Notes: generated from the sequence alone by a model not told the origin. DNA of 64,000 bases from Catalinimonas alkaloidigena (GCF_029504655.1 NZ_JAQFIL010000001.1:5957001-6021000), one strand, 5' to 3'; positions 26,111 to 35,944 are shown, numbered from the stretch's first letter. Numbers and translations: made by a program.

Positions 26111-29100
26111 CTAAGCTTTCACCTCTTTCTTCCGAGGGAGCTGCTTTACGATCTTGTGGTACAGCTCATTGGGATTGAAGGGCTTGGTGACAAAGTCATT
26201 CATGCCTACCTTATAGACTCGCTCCTGTATCTCCAGCATGGCTGATGCCGTGAGCGCGATGATGGGTAGGTCCGGAAAAACTTTACGGATATGTAAGCTG
26301 GCTTCATAGCCATCCATCACCGGCATCTGCAGGTCCATCAGGATGAGGTCATATTGCTCCCCTCCCAGCACCCTGTCTACCGCTTCCTGCCCGTTTTCAG
26401 CATGCTCAAACGCGAGCTTCCACTTGTTCAGGAACTGGCGCGCCACAATGACATTCATCTTATTGTCTTCCACCAGCAACACCTTATAGCCTTCCAGGCT
26501 GCGGAAGGCTTCCTTGCCCTGTAAAAATACCGACTTATCTTCTACCACCTGGCTACTTGTCCTGAAGTCCAGGCTGAAGTAGAAGAGAGAGCCTCCTCCT
26601 TCCTCGCTTTTGAGCTGTATCCGGCTGCCCTGTAGCTCCAGTAGCTTTTTGGTGATCGCCAGGCCCAGTCCGGTGCCACCATAGTTCCGGGTGGTATCCG
26701 AGCTTGCCTGGGAGAAGCTGTCAAAAATGTGGTTTTGCTTATCTTCAGGGATACCAATGCCACTGTCCTCTACTTCAAAGGTGAGCTTTACTTTTCCTTC
26801 CTCCTGAGCAGCAATTTTTACCCTGACCTCTACGCTGCCCTGCTTCGTAAACTTGATGGCATTGCTTACCAGGTTGTTCATGATCTGGGAAAGGCGGGTA
26901 GGATCACCCGTCAGGGTTTCCGGGATGGCTTTGTCCTGACTGATGCGTAGGGCCACTCCCTTTTCCTCCGCTTTGAAAGCCAATGAGTGTTGAATGCCTT
27001 TCAGGAGCTGGTTCAGGCTGAAGTCTACATCTTCAAATTCTATCTTACCGGCTTCAATCTTGCTGAAGTCCAGGATGTCATTGATCAGTGCCAGCAGGTT
27101 TTCACCGGAAAAGCGCAGCGCATGCAGGTTCTCCAGCTGCTCAGGCTTGGGATCATCCTGCAGCAGCAGGTGAGAAATACCAATAACCGCATTGAGGGGC
27201 GTACGGATCTCGTGACTCATGGTAGAAAGGAACTGCGCCTTGGCCATGGAGGCATGCTCGGCCTGCCTTTTTGCCTGTATCAGCTCTTCTTCCTTGTGTA
27301 TCCGCTCCAGGGTAGCGCTTACCCAGCGGGCAAACAAACGAACAAACTCTTTAGCTTCATCAGAGAAGTCCTCCTCACGAGGGGAAATATCCATAAAGTT
27401 GACGATGCCATATATTTTATCGTCAATGCGCAGAGGCGTACCTATATAGCTCTCCATTCTGATTTTGGCATAGGCAGGATGTTCTTTATAAGCTGAAGCT
27501 TTCATATCAGATACCGCTACCACATCATTTTGATGATAAGCCAGGCTGCAATAGGTATGATCCAGGGGCATACGCATGCCCTGCATATCAGGAAGACTGT
27601 TGGTAGTACGTACAGAGTGGCTGACATGGCAGTAGTTTTCCTCCACCCGGCTGATCACCCCCAGGGGCATGCCCAGGAAATCCGCCACTTCTGACAATGA
27701 CCTGTCTATCTGGGTTTTAAAATCCAGCTTACTGTGCGAGGCGATAAGGTTTAAAGTTTTTAAACCTTTCTGAAAACGCTTCTGATGCTGTTCCGCTTTC
27801 TTGGCTTTACTGATGTCCTGAAACACTCCCTTAAGCTTATAAGGCTTCTGGTTGCGCATTATGGTTTTGCCCAATGTCCTTACCCACATACGCTTCATAG
27901 CGGGGATAGACATTTCAAGCTCCAGGTCAAAATTACTTCCCTCCTGCATAGACTTACGCACATGCTCCTCAAACAGCTGGCGGGAGTGCTTACTGAAGAA
28001 ATTAAGGCCCCGGTACAGGTCAGGGCTGAAATCCGATTTTGCCCCGATCAGTTTTTTAAACTGTGGGGAAAGGCTAAGCTTGCCGGTCTTGATTTCCAGC
28101 TCCCAGCTGCCAATACCCGCCAGCTCCTGTGCCTCCTCCAGTTCTTCCTTGACCTTTAGCAGCGCTTCTTCTGCTTTTTTCTGTTCGCTGATATTCTGAC
28201 TTACCAGCAGCCCTCCTTCAATTTGCCCCTCTTCGTCGCGCAGAGGTACCGTACGATGACTATAGTACTCACCTTCAGACATAACACTGGAATGGACAGA
28301 CTCTCCCCGGACCGTAGCTTCAAAGATAGGCTTGAAATAATTTTTGATGTTCTCCGGCACTGCTTCTTCCAGATATTTTCCCTCATATGCCTCAGACCTC
28401 TTCCCCTGTTTTTGCATAGTAGCTCCATCCGCCAGGATCAAGCGCATATCTTTATCAAAAAGGAAAATGTCGGTATCAGGAATATTAGAGGCCAGACGGC
28501 GGTAGTTACGCTCACTGACTTTGAGCTGATCCTGCGCTATATGTTGCGTAGTAATATCGCGGGAAACGGACTGAATGGCTACCACTTCACCTTCAACAAT
28601 AATTGGAGTCAGGTTGGTCTGCAGCCAGATGTACCGTCCATCTTTTCTGCGCATCCGGTACTCCATCCAATTATCCTTTTTGTCTTTCATGGCGAGGTGA
28701 AGATAAGCGTCCTCTATTTTAGGAATATCTTCAACATGGAAGAGCTCATAGGGGTTTGTGCCTATCAATTCTTCTTCGGCATAGCCTAAAATATGCTTCA
28801 CTGAAGGGGATAAATAGGTGAAAGAGGCATCTGTATGGTGCATACAGATCAAATCCTGAACACTGTTGGCGATAAGCTTATATTTCTCCTTTTCAGCTCT
28901 CAGTTCCTCTTCGGCCTTTTTATTGTCTGTGATGTCCAGAGTGGTACCGTATAAACCTACTTTCTCACCCTTTTTATTCTTAAGAGGCTTTACTGTGGTC
29001 TTAAGGTAGCGCACAACATTCTTCCGGCTGAGGATGCACTTCTCAAAAGTAAGCTGATCACTATGGTATGCCTGGGCAAAGGAGGCCCTGACTTGCTCAC

Positions 29101-29368
29101 GGTGATTGGGATGAATGAGCTGATAATAGTCCTCAATGTCGGGGGCTTCTTCAGTAAGAGGCCAGTCATAATGCCGGGCCACTTCTTCCGACCAGTCAAT
29201 TTTGCCAGTCTTCAGATTAGCTGTCCACCAGCCAACACCGGCAAACTCATAAAGCTCTTTTAGATTAACTGCCATCAGGCTGCCCGGAAAGCCAAGTTGC
29301 TGGCGGCTATGTTCCAGTGCTGCTTCCAGCTCACTGATTTTTCTGATGGCTTGCGCTAATGTTTTCAT
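26111..29368 (-). CDS. Hybrid histidine kinase with multiple PAS, GAF and receiver domain
   Basis: The protein is 1085 aa with no membrane segment, hence cytoplasmic. The order is about four PAS domains (residues 40-150, 160-275, 285-400 and 410-520), a GAF domain (about 540-690), then HisKA with the H-box STMSHEIRTPLNAVIG (about 715), and HATPase with NNLVSNAIKF, DSGIGIP and GGTGLGLAI. The C-terminal receiver has the phosphoacceptor Asp in LILMDLQMPVMDG (about 1005). PAS and GAF parts would sense small ligands or redox state; the signal is unknown. No separate output gene is adjacent, so phosphotransfer to another protein is expected. A TAAATTTG element (29393-29400, minus strand) lies near its start, without a clear upstream TTG. 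Confidence 0.9.
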   Translation of the reverse strand: MKTLAQAIRKISELEAALEHSRQQLGFPGSLMAVNLKELYEFAGVGWWTANLKTGKIDWSEEVARHYDWPLTEEAPDIEDYYQLIHPNHREQVRASFAQAYHSDQLTFEKCILSRKNVVRYLKTTVKPLKNKKGEKVGLYGTTLDITDNKKAEEELRAEKEKYKLIANSVQDLICMHHTDASFTYLSPSVKHILGYAEEELIGTNPYELFHVEDIPKIEDAYLHLAMKDKKDNWMEYRMRRKDGRYIWLQTNLTPIIVEGEVVAIQSVSRDITTQHIAQDQLKVSERNYRRLASNIPDTDIFLFDKDMRLILADGATMQKQGKRSEAYEGKYLEEAVPENIKNYFKPIFEATVRGESVHSSVMSEGEYYSHRTVPLRDEEGQIEGGLLVSQNISEQKKAEEALLKVKEELEEAQELAGIGSWELEIKTGKLSLSPQFKKLIGAKSDFSPDLYRGLNFFSKHSRQLFEEHVRKSMQEGSNFDLELEMSIPAMKRMWVRTLGKTIMRNQKPYKLKGVFQDISKAKKAEQHQKRFQKGLKTLNLIASHSKLDFKTQIDRSLSEVADFLGMPLGVISRVEENYCHVSHSVRTTNSLPDMQGMRMPLDHTYCSLAYHQNDVVAVSDMKASAYKEHPAYAKIRMESYIGTPLRIDDKIYGIVNFMDISPREEDFSDEAKEFVRLFARWVSATLERIHKEEELIQAKRQAEHASMAKAQFLSTMSHEIRTPLNAVIGISHLLLQDDPKPEQLENLHALRFSGENLLALINDILDFSKIEAGKIEFEDVDFSLNQLLKGIQHSLAFKAEEKGVALRISQDKAIPETLTGDPTRLSQIMNNLVSNAIKFTKQGSVEVRVKIAAQEEGKVKLTFEVEDSGIGIPEDKQNHIFDSFSQASSDTTRNYGGTGLGLAITKKLLELQGSRIQLKSEEGGGSLFYFSLDFRTSSQVVEDKSVFLQGKEAFRSLEGYKVLLVEDNKMNVIVARQFLNKWKLAFEHAENGQEAVDRVLGGEQYDLILMDLQMPVMDGYEASLHIRKVFPDLPIIALTASAMLEIQERVYKVGMNDFVTKPFNPNELYHKIVKQLPRKKEVKA

Positions 29369-29570
29369 ATGCGGAGTACCCTAGTATAAGCTCAAATTTA
29401 CCGCATAGTACCATAGCATAAGCTTGAGATTAGCCCAAAAATGCATTAATGTAATTTTTGAAAGGCTATAAACGTGAAGCGCTTGCGCTGCCATCTCATT
29501 AAAATACCGCTAGTGCAATTTTTTTTTTCCAGGCCTAAACAAAGCTCCCACAAATCAGTACTTATTGAAA

Positions 29571-30458
29571 ATGTACGATATCATCGGAGACATCCACGGA
29601 CAAGCAGATAAGCTGCAGCAGCTTCTGACATTTCTAGACTATCGCCTGGGTGATAACGGCTACCATCACCCTCAGCGCAAAGCAATATTTGTGGGAGATT
29701 TTATCAATAAGGGGCCGGCATCAAGGGAAGTACTGGAGACCGTCAGGAACATGGTAGCACAAGGGGCAGCCTATGCTGTGGCGGGCAATCACGAATATTA
29801 CCTGATCGGTTTCTTCCACAAACATGCTTATGGCGCATACATCCGTGAGCATAGCGAGAACAATACCAGCCAGCACGCACCTACATTCTCTTCCTTCGGA
29901 CAGGACAGAGAGGCTTTACTAGACTACCTTCGCTGGATGAAGACCTTACCGCTCTTTCTTGAACTGCCGGGAATCCGGGTAGTGCATGCCTACTGGCATC
30001 GGCAGAGCATTGACTTTATCAGACGGCACCATCCCCAGGCCTGCCTGGATGACCAAATGCTGCAGGCAATGCTCCCCGGAAGCGAAGTGACGCAGGCGGT
30101 GGAGGAGCTACTGATAGGGCTAAAACTTCCCCTCCCCTCCTATTCAGCCAGCCCCGGCTTTAAAGCCAAATGGTGGGAAGTGGGTAAGACACATCAGTAC
30201 AATGCGCTGGCCATCCGGCCGGACAGCACTTTGGGGAACCCTCACATTAGCTACGGAGACATGGTAGCTGAAACATACCACTATCCGGAAGGTGAAGTCC
30301 CCCTTTTTTTTGGCCATTATAACCTGCCCGGCAAGCCGGAGCTGCTGGCACCAAATTATACCTGCCTGGATTTTAAGCTGGAGAACGAGCCGCTGCTGGT
30401 AGCCTATCGCTGGGATGGAAAAGCTCAGCTAAGGCATGATAAGCTTGTATATGTATGA
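29571..30458 (+). CDS. Metallophosphoesterase (PrpE/ApaH-like)
   Basis: This 295-aa protein has the metallophosphoesterase motifs GDIHGQADKL, GDFINKGP and GNHEYYLIG in the N-terminal 90 residues, and a later GHYN with the metal-binding His (about residue 250). I chose the ATG at 29571; a TTG two codons earlier is possible. Close relatives are annotated as bis(5'-nucleosyl)-tetraphosphatase or serine/threonine phosphatase, so the substrate is uncertain. It is divergent from the hybrid kinase and the first plus-strand gene of the housekeeping segment. Confidence 0.8.
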   Translation: MYDIIGDIHGQADKLQQLLTFLDYRLGDNGYHHPQRKAIFVGDFINKGPASREVLETVRNMVAQGAAYAVAGNHEYYLIGFFHKHAYGAYIREHSENNTSQHAPTFSSFGQDREALLDYLRWMKTLPLFLELPGIRVVHAYWHRQSIDFIRRHHPQACLDDQMLQAMLPGSEVTQAVEELLIGLKLPLPSYSASPGFKAKWWEVGKTHQYNALAIRPDSTLGNPHISYGDMVAETYHYPEGEVPLFFGHYNLPGKPELLAPNYTCLDFKLENEPLLVAYRWDGKAQLRHDKLVYV

Positions 30459-30513
30459 GTTGAAGGTTTCAGGTTAAGGGTTTCAATATCCTTCAACTTC
30501 AAACTCCACTAAC

Positions 30514-31128
30514 TCAATCCTCCACCTCTACGATCATCTCAATTTCTACAGCAATATTGTTAGGCAAGGAGCCCATACCTACCGCGGCACGTGCATGTTT
30601 ACCCTTCTCACCAAACACTTCTACGATAAAGTCCGAGAAGCCATTCATCACCTTGGGCTGCTCAATAAAGTCAGTGGTACCATTGACCATCCCATGGACT
30701 TTGACCACTCGGCTTACCTTATCCAGATCCCCGATTTCAGCTTTCAGGGCAGAGAGGAGCGTGATCCCTGTATAGCGAGCGGCCTGCTGCCCTTCTTCTA
30801 TACTTAAATCCTGGCCTAATTTGCCGGTCACATAATTACCCTCAGGCGTTACCGGCCCATGCCCCGCCAGGAATACCAGATTGCCGGTCCTGACCGCTCT
30901 TACAAAATTGGCTTCCGGTACCGGCAGGTCATAGAGTTCCACGCCCATATCGGCCAGCTTTTGCTCAATGTCACCTGTCTGGGACACTCCTGTCTGGGAC
31001 ACTCCTGTCTGGGACACACCTGTCCGGGACACACTGGCTTCTTTGACTTCCTCCTGCTGCTGACCGGGCTGGCAGGCACACATTATACATAGCGTAAATA
31101 AAGCAGTGATTTGTTGAATTTTTAGCAT
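30514..31128 (-). CDS. RidA-family lipoprotein
   Basis: This 204-aa protein starts with a lipoprotein signal (lipobox-like CIMCAC at residues 14-19). The linker holds a 5-residue repeat (VSQTG three times plus VSRTG) coded by four 15-base units. From about residue 55 comes a RidA/YjgF domain (AGHGPVTPEG, VHGMVNGTTDF, and the active-site Arg in HARAAVGMGSLPNN). RidA enzymes deaminate reactive 2-aminoacrylate in the cytoplasm. The lipid-anchored form, here probably periplasmic, must have another or an extended job. The gene is opposite in direction to both neighbours. Confidence 0.8.
   Translation of the reverse strand: MLKIQQITALFTLCIMCACQPGQQQEEVKEASVSRTGVSQTGVSQTGVSQTGDIEQKLADMGVELYDLPVPEANFVRAVRTGNLVFLAGHGPVTPEGNYVTGKLGQDLSIEEGQQAARYTGITLLSALKAEIGDLDKVSRVVKVHGMVNGTTDFIEQPKVMNGFSDFIVEVFGEKGKHARAAVGMGSLPNNIAVEIEMIVEVED
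30974..31033. repeat. Four 15-bp coding repeats with palindromic core
   Basis: Four units of CCTGTCTGGGACACT (the last is CCTGTCCGGGACACA) lie in frame in the RidA lipoprotein gene and encode VSQTG-type pentapeptides. The core TGTC..GGGACA is nearly palindromic, as in the 14-base units of intergenic repeats at 21.2 kb and 49.2 kb. Changes in copy number would keep the frame. Confidence 0.8.
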
Positions 31129-31205
31129 GAGTTTGAGGTTAGTTTTGCATAAATATAGAAAACTTTCTTATTATCGTCACCCGTTTTCACTATACCCTAC
31201 TGAGT

Positions 31206-32147
31206 ATGAATTTTGTGGCGCTGGATTTTGAAACCGCCAATCACCGAAGAGAGAGTGTTTGCGAAATTGGTATTGCCATTGTACAGGACGGCATTGTCCG
31301 AGAGCAAAAGTCCTGGCTGGTGAGGCCACGCGACAACTGGTTCAACAGCATGAACACCAGAATACATGGTATAGATGCCACTAAAGTAGCTGATGCACCG
31401 GAGTTTGACGAGTTATGGCAAAGCGTAAGCGGGTATTTTGAAGGGGCCAATGTCATCGCCCATAATGCCAGTTTTGACCTGAGTGTGTTGCGCCATGTAC
31501 TCGCTCAGTACGAGCTTCCCTTTCCCGAGCTGAGTTATGCCTGTAGCCTGCAGGTAGCCCGCAGAGCCTGGCGCGGCTTTCCCTCCTACGGACTTAGTGC
31601 TCTTTCTCAAAGGTTCGGCATATCCCTCAACCACCACGCCGCCGGCTCAGATGCTGAAGCCTGTGCCCACATCATGCTCAGGGCGATGGAGGCCCACAGC
31701 CTCAGCCATTTTGGAGACATAGAAGAGGCTTTTGGCTTACGTATCGGCAAGCTTTACACCCAGGGCTATATCCCGGCAGGACGTATCCGGCCGGAGAAGA
31801 AAAAGAAGCCTAGTCTGCACAGCATGCCGCTGGACCTCTCCAGGGTAAGCAAATCACACCCTCTCTACGGAAAGACGGTGGTGTTTACCGGATCACTGAG
31901 AAGTATGAGTCGTGCTGAGGCACAAAAAAGCGTCATTGAGGCGGGAGGACATTCTAGCAATTATGTCAACGAAAGAACCCACTATCTGGTACTGAGCGAA
32001 AGGGTCTTCCTCAATATAGAGCAGGGGATAAATAACAATAAGGTACAACAGGCAAGGCGCCTGACTTCCGGAGGGAATGGGGTTACGCTAATCTCTGAAA
32101 AGGAGTTTCTGAACCTCTTACAGCATGAAGTGTCAGGAGGGTCTTAA
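31206..32147 (+). CDS. DnaQ-like 3'-5' exonuclease with BRCT domain
   Basis: This 313-aa protein has an N-terminal DEDDh exonuclease domain: FVALDFETA (D and E), VIAHNASFDLSVL (D) and HHAAGSDAEACAH (H and D), within residues 1-170. A BRCT domain at about 218-305 (LYGKTVVFTGSLRSMSRAEAQ) follows a basic linker. Similar proteins resemble the epsilon subunit and are thought to act in DNA repair or proofreading outside the main polymerase. It lies in the housekeeping segment upstream of gatB, with 164 bases between, so it is probably a separate transcript. Confidence 0.85.
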   Translation: MNFVALDFETANHRRESVCEIGIAIVQDGIVREQKSWLVRPRDNWFNSMNTRIHGIDATKVADAPEFDELWQSVSGYFEGANVIAHNASFDLSVLRHVLAQYELPFPELSYACSLQVARRAWRGFPSYGLSALSQRFGISLNHHAAGSDAEACAHIMLRAMEAHSLSHFGDIEEAFGLRIGKLYTQGYIPAGRIRPEKKKKPSLHSMPLDLSRVSKSHPLYGKTVVFTGSLRSMSRAEAQKSVIEAGGHSSNYVNERTHYLVLSERVFLNIEQGINNNKVQQARRLTSGGNGVTLISEKEFLNLLQHEVSGGS

Positions 32148-32254
32148 GTTTACTGGAGAAGAAGTACGGAAAGCAAATTCTTTTCAGCACTCATAATCCA
32201 CAGGCAATCAGCCGTTTTCTTCCTCATCTTTCTACTAAAGGAGACATCATATCA

Positions 32255-32286
32255 TTGCAAAACTGGGAGAAAAAACCTTAAGTTTG
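32255..32286 (+). promoter_or_regulatory. Predicted Bacteroidota promoter of gatB
   Basis: TTG (32255-32257) and TAAGTTTG (32279-32286, full match to TAnnTTTG) are separated by 21 bases. The gatB start is 25 bases further on. The gap between exonuclease and gatB has no other feature. Confidence 0.55.
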
Positions 32287-32311
32287 TATAAAATAGCTAC
32301 CTAAGCGGATC

Positions 32312-33769
32312 ATGTTGGATAAAAATACAAGAGAGAAGTATACAGTAGTCATAGGACTGGAAGTACATGCGCAATTACTTACAAAAAGTAAAATATTTTC
32401 TTCAGACGCCAATCAGTACGGGGCATCGCCTAATACCAATATCAGCGCTATTACTTTGGGACATCCGGGTACGCTGCCTCTCCTTAACAAACAGGTAATA
32501 GAATTTGCTATCCGCATGGGCCTGGCCTGTGGCTCGGAGATCACCCGCTATAATATCTTTGACCGAAAAAACTACTTTTACCCTGACCTTCCCAAAGGAT
32601 ATCAGATCATGCAGGATAAGACACCCATTTGTGTAGGAGGGGGCATATACATCCGCGATGAGGAAGAGGAGAAACAGATTAAGCTTCACCACATCCATTT
32701 GGAAGAAGATGCCGGAAAATCTATTCACCTGGATAATGAACCCGAAACCCTGGTAGACCTCAACCGTGCAGGGGTGCCGCTGATAGAGATTGTCACTGAT
32801 CCTGACCTTCGCAGTTCCGACGAAGCTTATGCCATGCTCACCGAGATTCGCAAGCTGGTCCGTTACCTGGATATCTGCGACGGTAATATGGAAGAAGGCT
32901 CTATGCGCTGCGATGCCAACGTATCTATCATGCCCAAAGGTGCCAGCGAATACGGAAAAAAGGTAGAGGTGAAAAACATGAACTCAATCCGTAATGTGCA
33001 GCGTGCCATTGACCATGAGGTGGAACGGCAGATATTACTGCTGGAGGCAGGTGAAGAGGTTATCTCCGAAACCCGCCTCTTTAATGCTGATAATGGTAAG
33101 ACTTTCAGTATGCGTACCAAAGAGGAGCTGAACGACTACCGCTATTTTCCTGAGCCCGACCTCAGCCCGGTAGTGGTATCGGAAGCATGGCTGGAGGAGA
33201 TCAAAGAAAGTATGCCGGCACTGCCGCACGAATTATGGCATAAGTTCGTTGACACCTATGAGCTGCCGCCTTATAATGCCGAAGTGCTGACCGATACGAA
33301 AGCGATGGCACGTTATTTTGAAGAGGTGTGCTGCCATACCAGGCATTATAAGGGGGCCTCCAACTGGATGATGGGGCCGGTAAGGTCGTATCTGAATGAT
33401 GCTTCGCACAGCATAGAGAAGATGCCGGTAAAAGCAGAGAGCCTGGCCGAGCTGGTAGAGATCGTTGCCGCTGATAAGGTTAGCTTTGCGATAGCCTCAC
33501 AAAAGATATTCCCTTATATGCTGGAAGACTCAAGTGGTAAGTCGCCGCTGAAAATCGCTGAAGAAATGAACCTGCTACATGAGAGCAGCTCGGATCAGAT
33601 ACAGCCTCTGGTGGAAGAGGTACTTGCCGACTTCCCTCAGAAGGTAGAGCAGTACCGTAAAGGGAAAAAGGGGCTCCTGGGCATGTTTATGGGCGAGGTC
33701 ATGAAGCGCAGCCAGGGTAAAGCGAACCCCAAAGTAGCTAATGCATTATTAAGAAAAGAATTAGATTAA
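32312..33769 (+). CDS. gatB: Aspartyl/glutamyl-tRNA amidotransferase subunit B
   Basis: This 485-aa protein matches GatB over its full length. It starts YTVVIGLEVHAQLLTKSKIF, followed by LPKGYQIMQDKTPIC, and contains the signature LVDLNRAGVPLIEIVTDPDLR and GSMRCDANVSI. The C-terminal part has the helical/YqeY-like tRNA-binding region. With GatA and GatC it converts mischarged Glu-tRNA(Gln) and Asp-tRNA(Asn) to the correct amidated forms in the cytoplasm. The gatA and gatC genes are not adjacent, as is common in Bacteroidota. Its own promoter is at 32255-32286. Its stop is 23 bases before the TlpA-like gene, so the two may share a transcript. Confidence 0.95.
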   Translation: MLDKNTREKYTVVIGLEVHAQLLTKSKIFSSDANQYGASPNTNISAITLGHPGTLPLLNKQVIEFAIRMGLACGSEITRYNIFDRKNYFYPDLPKGYQIMQDKTPICVGGGIYIRDEEEEKQIKLHHIHLEEDAGKSIHLDNEPETLVDLNRAGVPLIEIVTDPDLRSSDEAYAMLTEIRKLVRYLDICDGNMEEGSMRCDANVSIMPKGASEYGKKVEVKNMNSIRNVQRAIDHEVERQILLLEAGEEVISETRLFNADNGKTFSMRTKEELNDYRYFPEPDLSPVVVSEAWLEEIKESMPALPHELWHKFVDTYELPPYNAEVLTDTKAMARYFEEVCCHTRHYKGASNWMMGPVRSYLNDASHSIEKMPVKAESLAELVEIVAADKVSFAIASQKIFPYMLEDSSGKSPLKIAEEMNLLHESSSDQIQPLVEEVLADFPQKVEQYRKGKKGLLGMFMGEVMKRSQGKANPKVANALLRKELD

Positions 33770-33792
33770 ACTAAGTCATTGAACACAAAACC

Positions 33793-34941
33793 ATGAGAAT
33801 CATAAGATATTGTATCATTATTATATTGGGCACTTATCTTTTTACCGCCTGTTCCCAGAGCAGATCTAACGGGCAGCAGCAGTCTCCGAAAAAGAATGGG
33901 CATGTACAGATAGAGGGCAGCATCAACCATCCTTCAGACAAAGGCTATGTGGTGCTGGAAAAAATCGGAGAGAATAATATTGATATTGTAGATACACTGA
34001 TGGTTTCCAGCGACAGTACCTTCCGTTACAGCCTGGATAATAACGCTCCCGGCTTTTACCGACTCAACCTCTATGATAAGCAGTACGTCAACCTGATTCT
34101 GGATGATGAAGATGTAAACATAGTAGCCGATGGAAACCGGCCGGATGGCTTTGTAGAGGTCAGTGGGTCTACCGATACAGACCATTTTTATGAAGTCAAT
34201 GAGCTTATGCGGGAGTTTCAGCAAAAAGTGAATGAGCTGAATGCTGACTTTATGAAAGCCCGGGCTGATGAGGATGAAGAGGCCATGCAGGATGTAGAAT
34301 CCCGCTACGCTAAAATAGAAGCAGATAATACAGAAAAGCTCAAGGCCAAGATCAATGAGATGGGGAATTCTATTGCTGCCTTTTATGCAGTTAATTTTCT
34401 GGATGCTGAAAAAGAGTTCGCTTATCTGAATGAGCTTGCCGAGAAGTTTAAAGATAACCTACCTGACTCTCGCTATACCGAGCAGTTTGTAGACCAGGTA
34501 GAAGAATTGCGCCGACTGTCTATCGGGATGGAGGCACCGGACATTGCGCTGCCCAATCCTCAGGGAGATACGGTGAAGTTATCTTCTCTTCAGGGTAAAT
34601 ATGTGATGATTGATTTCTGGGCCGCCTGGTGTAAGCCCTGTCGTATGGAAAATCCCAATGTGGTTCGTTTGTACAATAAATATAAGGACAAGGGCTTTGA
34701 GATCTATGGAGTCTCGCTGGACAGAACCAAAGAGGCCTGGGTGGAAGCCATCAAGAAAGACCAGCTAAGTTGGGTGCATGTTTCCGATCTGAAATACTTT
34801 GACTCTGAAGCTGCTTCTCTTTATAATATCAATGCCATCCCGGCTACCATACTGCTGGACAGAGAAGGTAATATTATTGCCAAAAACCTCAGAGGGAAAG
34901 CCCTGGAAGACAAGCTGGCAGAGCTTTTTGATGAAGCTTAG
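33793..34941 (+). CDS. TlpA-like thioredoxin-fold lipoprotein
   Basis: This 382-aa protein has a lipobox (TACSQS, Cys about residue 21). An N-terminal DUF4369-type beta domain (residues 38-130) and a helical segment (about 130-230) follow. The C-terminal TlpA/AhpC-like domain has the redox motif AAWCKPCR (about residue 278) and a cis-Pro in AIPATILL. It is anchored in the periplasm and reduces or rearranges disulfides, for example in cytochrome c maturation or oxidative stress. It follows gatB closely and is followed by a hairpin with a T-run (34968-34997). Confidence 0.85.
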   Translation: MRIIRYCIIIILGTYLFTACSQSRSNGQQQSPKKNGHVQIEGSINHPSDKGYVVLEKIGENNIDIVDTLMVSSDSTFRYSLDNNAPGFYRLNLYDKQYVNLILDDEDVNIVADGNRPDGFVEVSGSTDTDHFYEVNELMREFQQKVNELNADFMKARADEDEEAMQDVESRYAKIEADNTEKLKAKINEMGNSIAAFYAVNFLDAEKEFAYLNELAEKFKDNLPDSRYTEQFVDQVEELRRLSIGMEAPDIALPNPQGDTVKLSSLQGKYVMIDFWAAWCKPCRMENPNVVRLYNKYKDKGFEIYGVSLDRTKEAWVEAIKKDQLSWVHVSDLKYFDSEAASLYNINAIPATILLDREGNIIAKNLRGKALEDKLAELFDEA

Positions 34942-34967
34942 TCATTAATAATTTCTTTCAAAGAAAT

Positions 34968-34997
34968 GATCCTGTGCTGAAAGGCCAGGATTTTTTT
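34968..34997 (+). terminator. Terminator after the TlpA-like gene
   Basis: ATCCTG is followed by an 11-base loop and CAGGAT, then seven T. A second hairpin (ATTTCTTTcAAAGAAAT) lies just before it. Confidence 0.7.
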
Positions 34998-35188
34998 ATG
35001 AACAAAAATACAGGAGTATTCTTTGTAATTATGGTCAACTGTACTAATATTATTTGTTAGGTAAAGCATGCAAAAATCAGCTTTATGGTTAAAACATTAC
35101 ACATTTAGCAACGATAAAAATTATTGAAAGCGAGAAATCAGTCTCTTTGAATTTGTATTGGTATGATATTTCTCATTATTTTTTTACT

Positions 35189-35566
35189 ATGAAAGTACTC
35201 ATGATTGATGATAACGAGCTCGATTTACTTATCAGTCGTAAGCTTATATCCAAACAGGTAAATTCACTTGAGTTCACTGAATACAATAATGCCACTGAGG
35301 CGTTACAGCATTTAGCGGGTCAGGAGGAAAATGATTTTGATATTATTCTTCTTGATTTGAATATGCCGGAAATGAACGGCTGGGATTTTTTGGAAGAGTA
35401 CCGAAAACTTCCCGTTCACAAAGCAAATGTATACATTTTGACCTCCTCTCTAGATACAAGAGATAAACTTCGCTCAAAAGAATATGAGGCAGTGAAAGGT
35501 TATTTTGACAAGCCTTTAAAAAGCAATTATATCGCGGAAATCGTGGCTTTTCACCAGATTCATTAA
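35189..35566 (+). CDS. Single-domain response regulator (CheY-like)
   Basis: I chose the Met of MKVLMIDDNELDLLIS (125 aa); the earlier Met adds a tail without receiver features. The acidic pair is DD in MIDDNEL, the phosphorylated Asp lies in ILLDLNMPEMNGW, the Thr/Ser is in ILTSSL and the Lys in YFDKPL. It has no output domain. Such regulators pass phosphate in a relay or bind a target protein. The hybrid kinase at 26.1 kb is the only kinase in the window and is a possible but unproven partner. Confidence 0.85.
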   Translation: MKVLMIDDNELDLLISRKLISKQVNSLEFTEYNNATEALQHLAGQEENDFDIILLDLNMPEMNGWDFLEEYRKLPVHKANVYILTSSLDTRDKLRSKEYEAVKGYFDKPLKSNYIAEIVAFHQIH

Positions 35567-35916
35567 TTTTTTTTCCCGCATTTACTTCTACTTTTATTTT
35601 CTTAATACTGCTCATTTTGGCAGTTAAGCCATTCTTTCTTTTCTCATCTTGATTGTTTTATTGTTTGCCAGTGATGCAGCACACCAAATGTTTACTATTT
35701 TTATTTGTTAAAAAGCCTTTAGACATTACGTGTTTCCCTGGGGAACAAAAATGCACCCACTATAAGGTGAGATTTTTTGTAGAAACCTTAAAAGTGAGGG
35801 CAGACAAACTTAACGGAGATACCCACCTTTTCTCGTGAGAGACTTGCTCCTCTTCTGATTTTCTAAAAATATTTTACTGAAATTTTCCCTCTTGCTTTAT
35901 AGTAGGCATAACACAC
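35567..35916. other. Intergenic stretch with no clear feature
   Basis: Between the response regulator and the terminator/tRNA remnant I see no convincing gene. A 61-codon plus-strand frame at 35653-35838 has no family resemblance and an odd composition. The region may carry the promoter-less 3' flank of the tRNA. Confidence 0.4.
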
Positions 35917-35944
35917 AAAAGCCTTCATACTTAAATATGAAGGC
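35917..35944 (-). terminator. Terminator of the original tRNA transcript
   Basis: A perfect 9-bp stem, GCCTTCATA with TATGAAGGC (35921-35929 and 35936-35944), loop CTTAAA, is followed on the minus strand by TTTT. It sits 26 bases past the 3' end of the tRNA fragment, where the terminator of an intact tRNA gene would be. Confidence 0.7.

Noticed and set aside
28223..28789. 188-aa plus-strand open frame inside the histidine kinase gene
   Set aside because: It lies antisense to an intact kinase with clear PAS domains in these residues and has no features of its own. It is a shadow frame.
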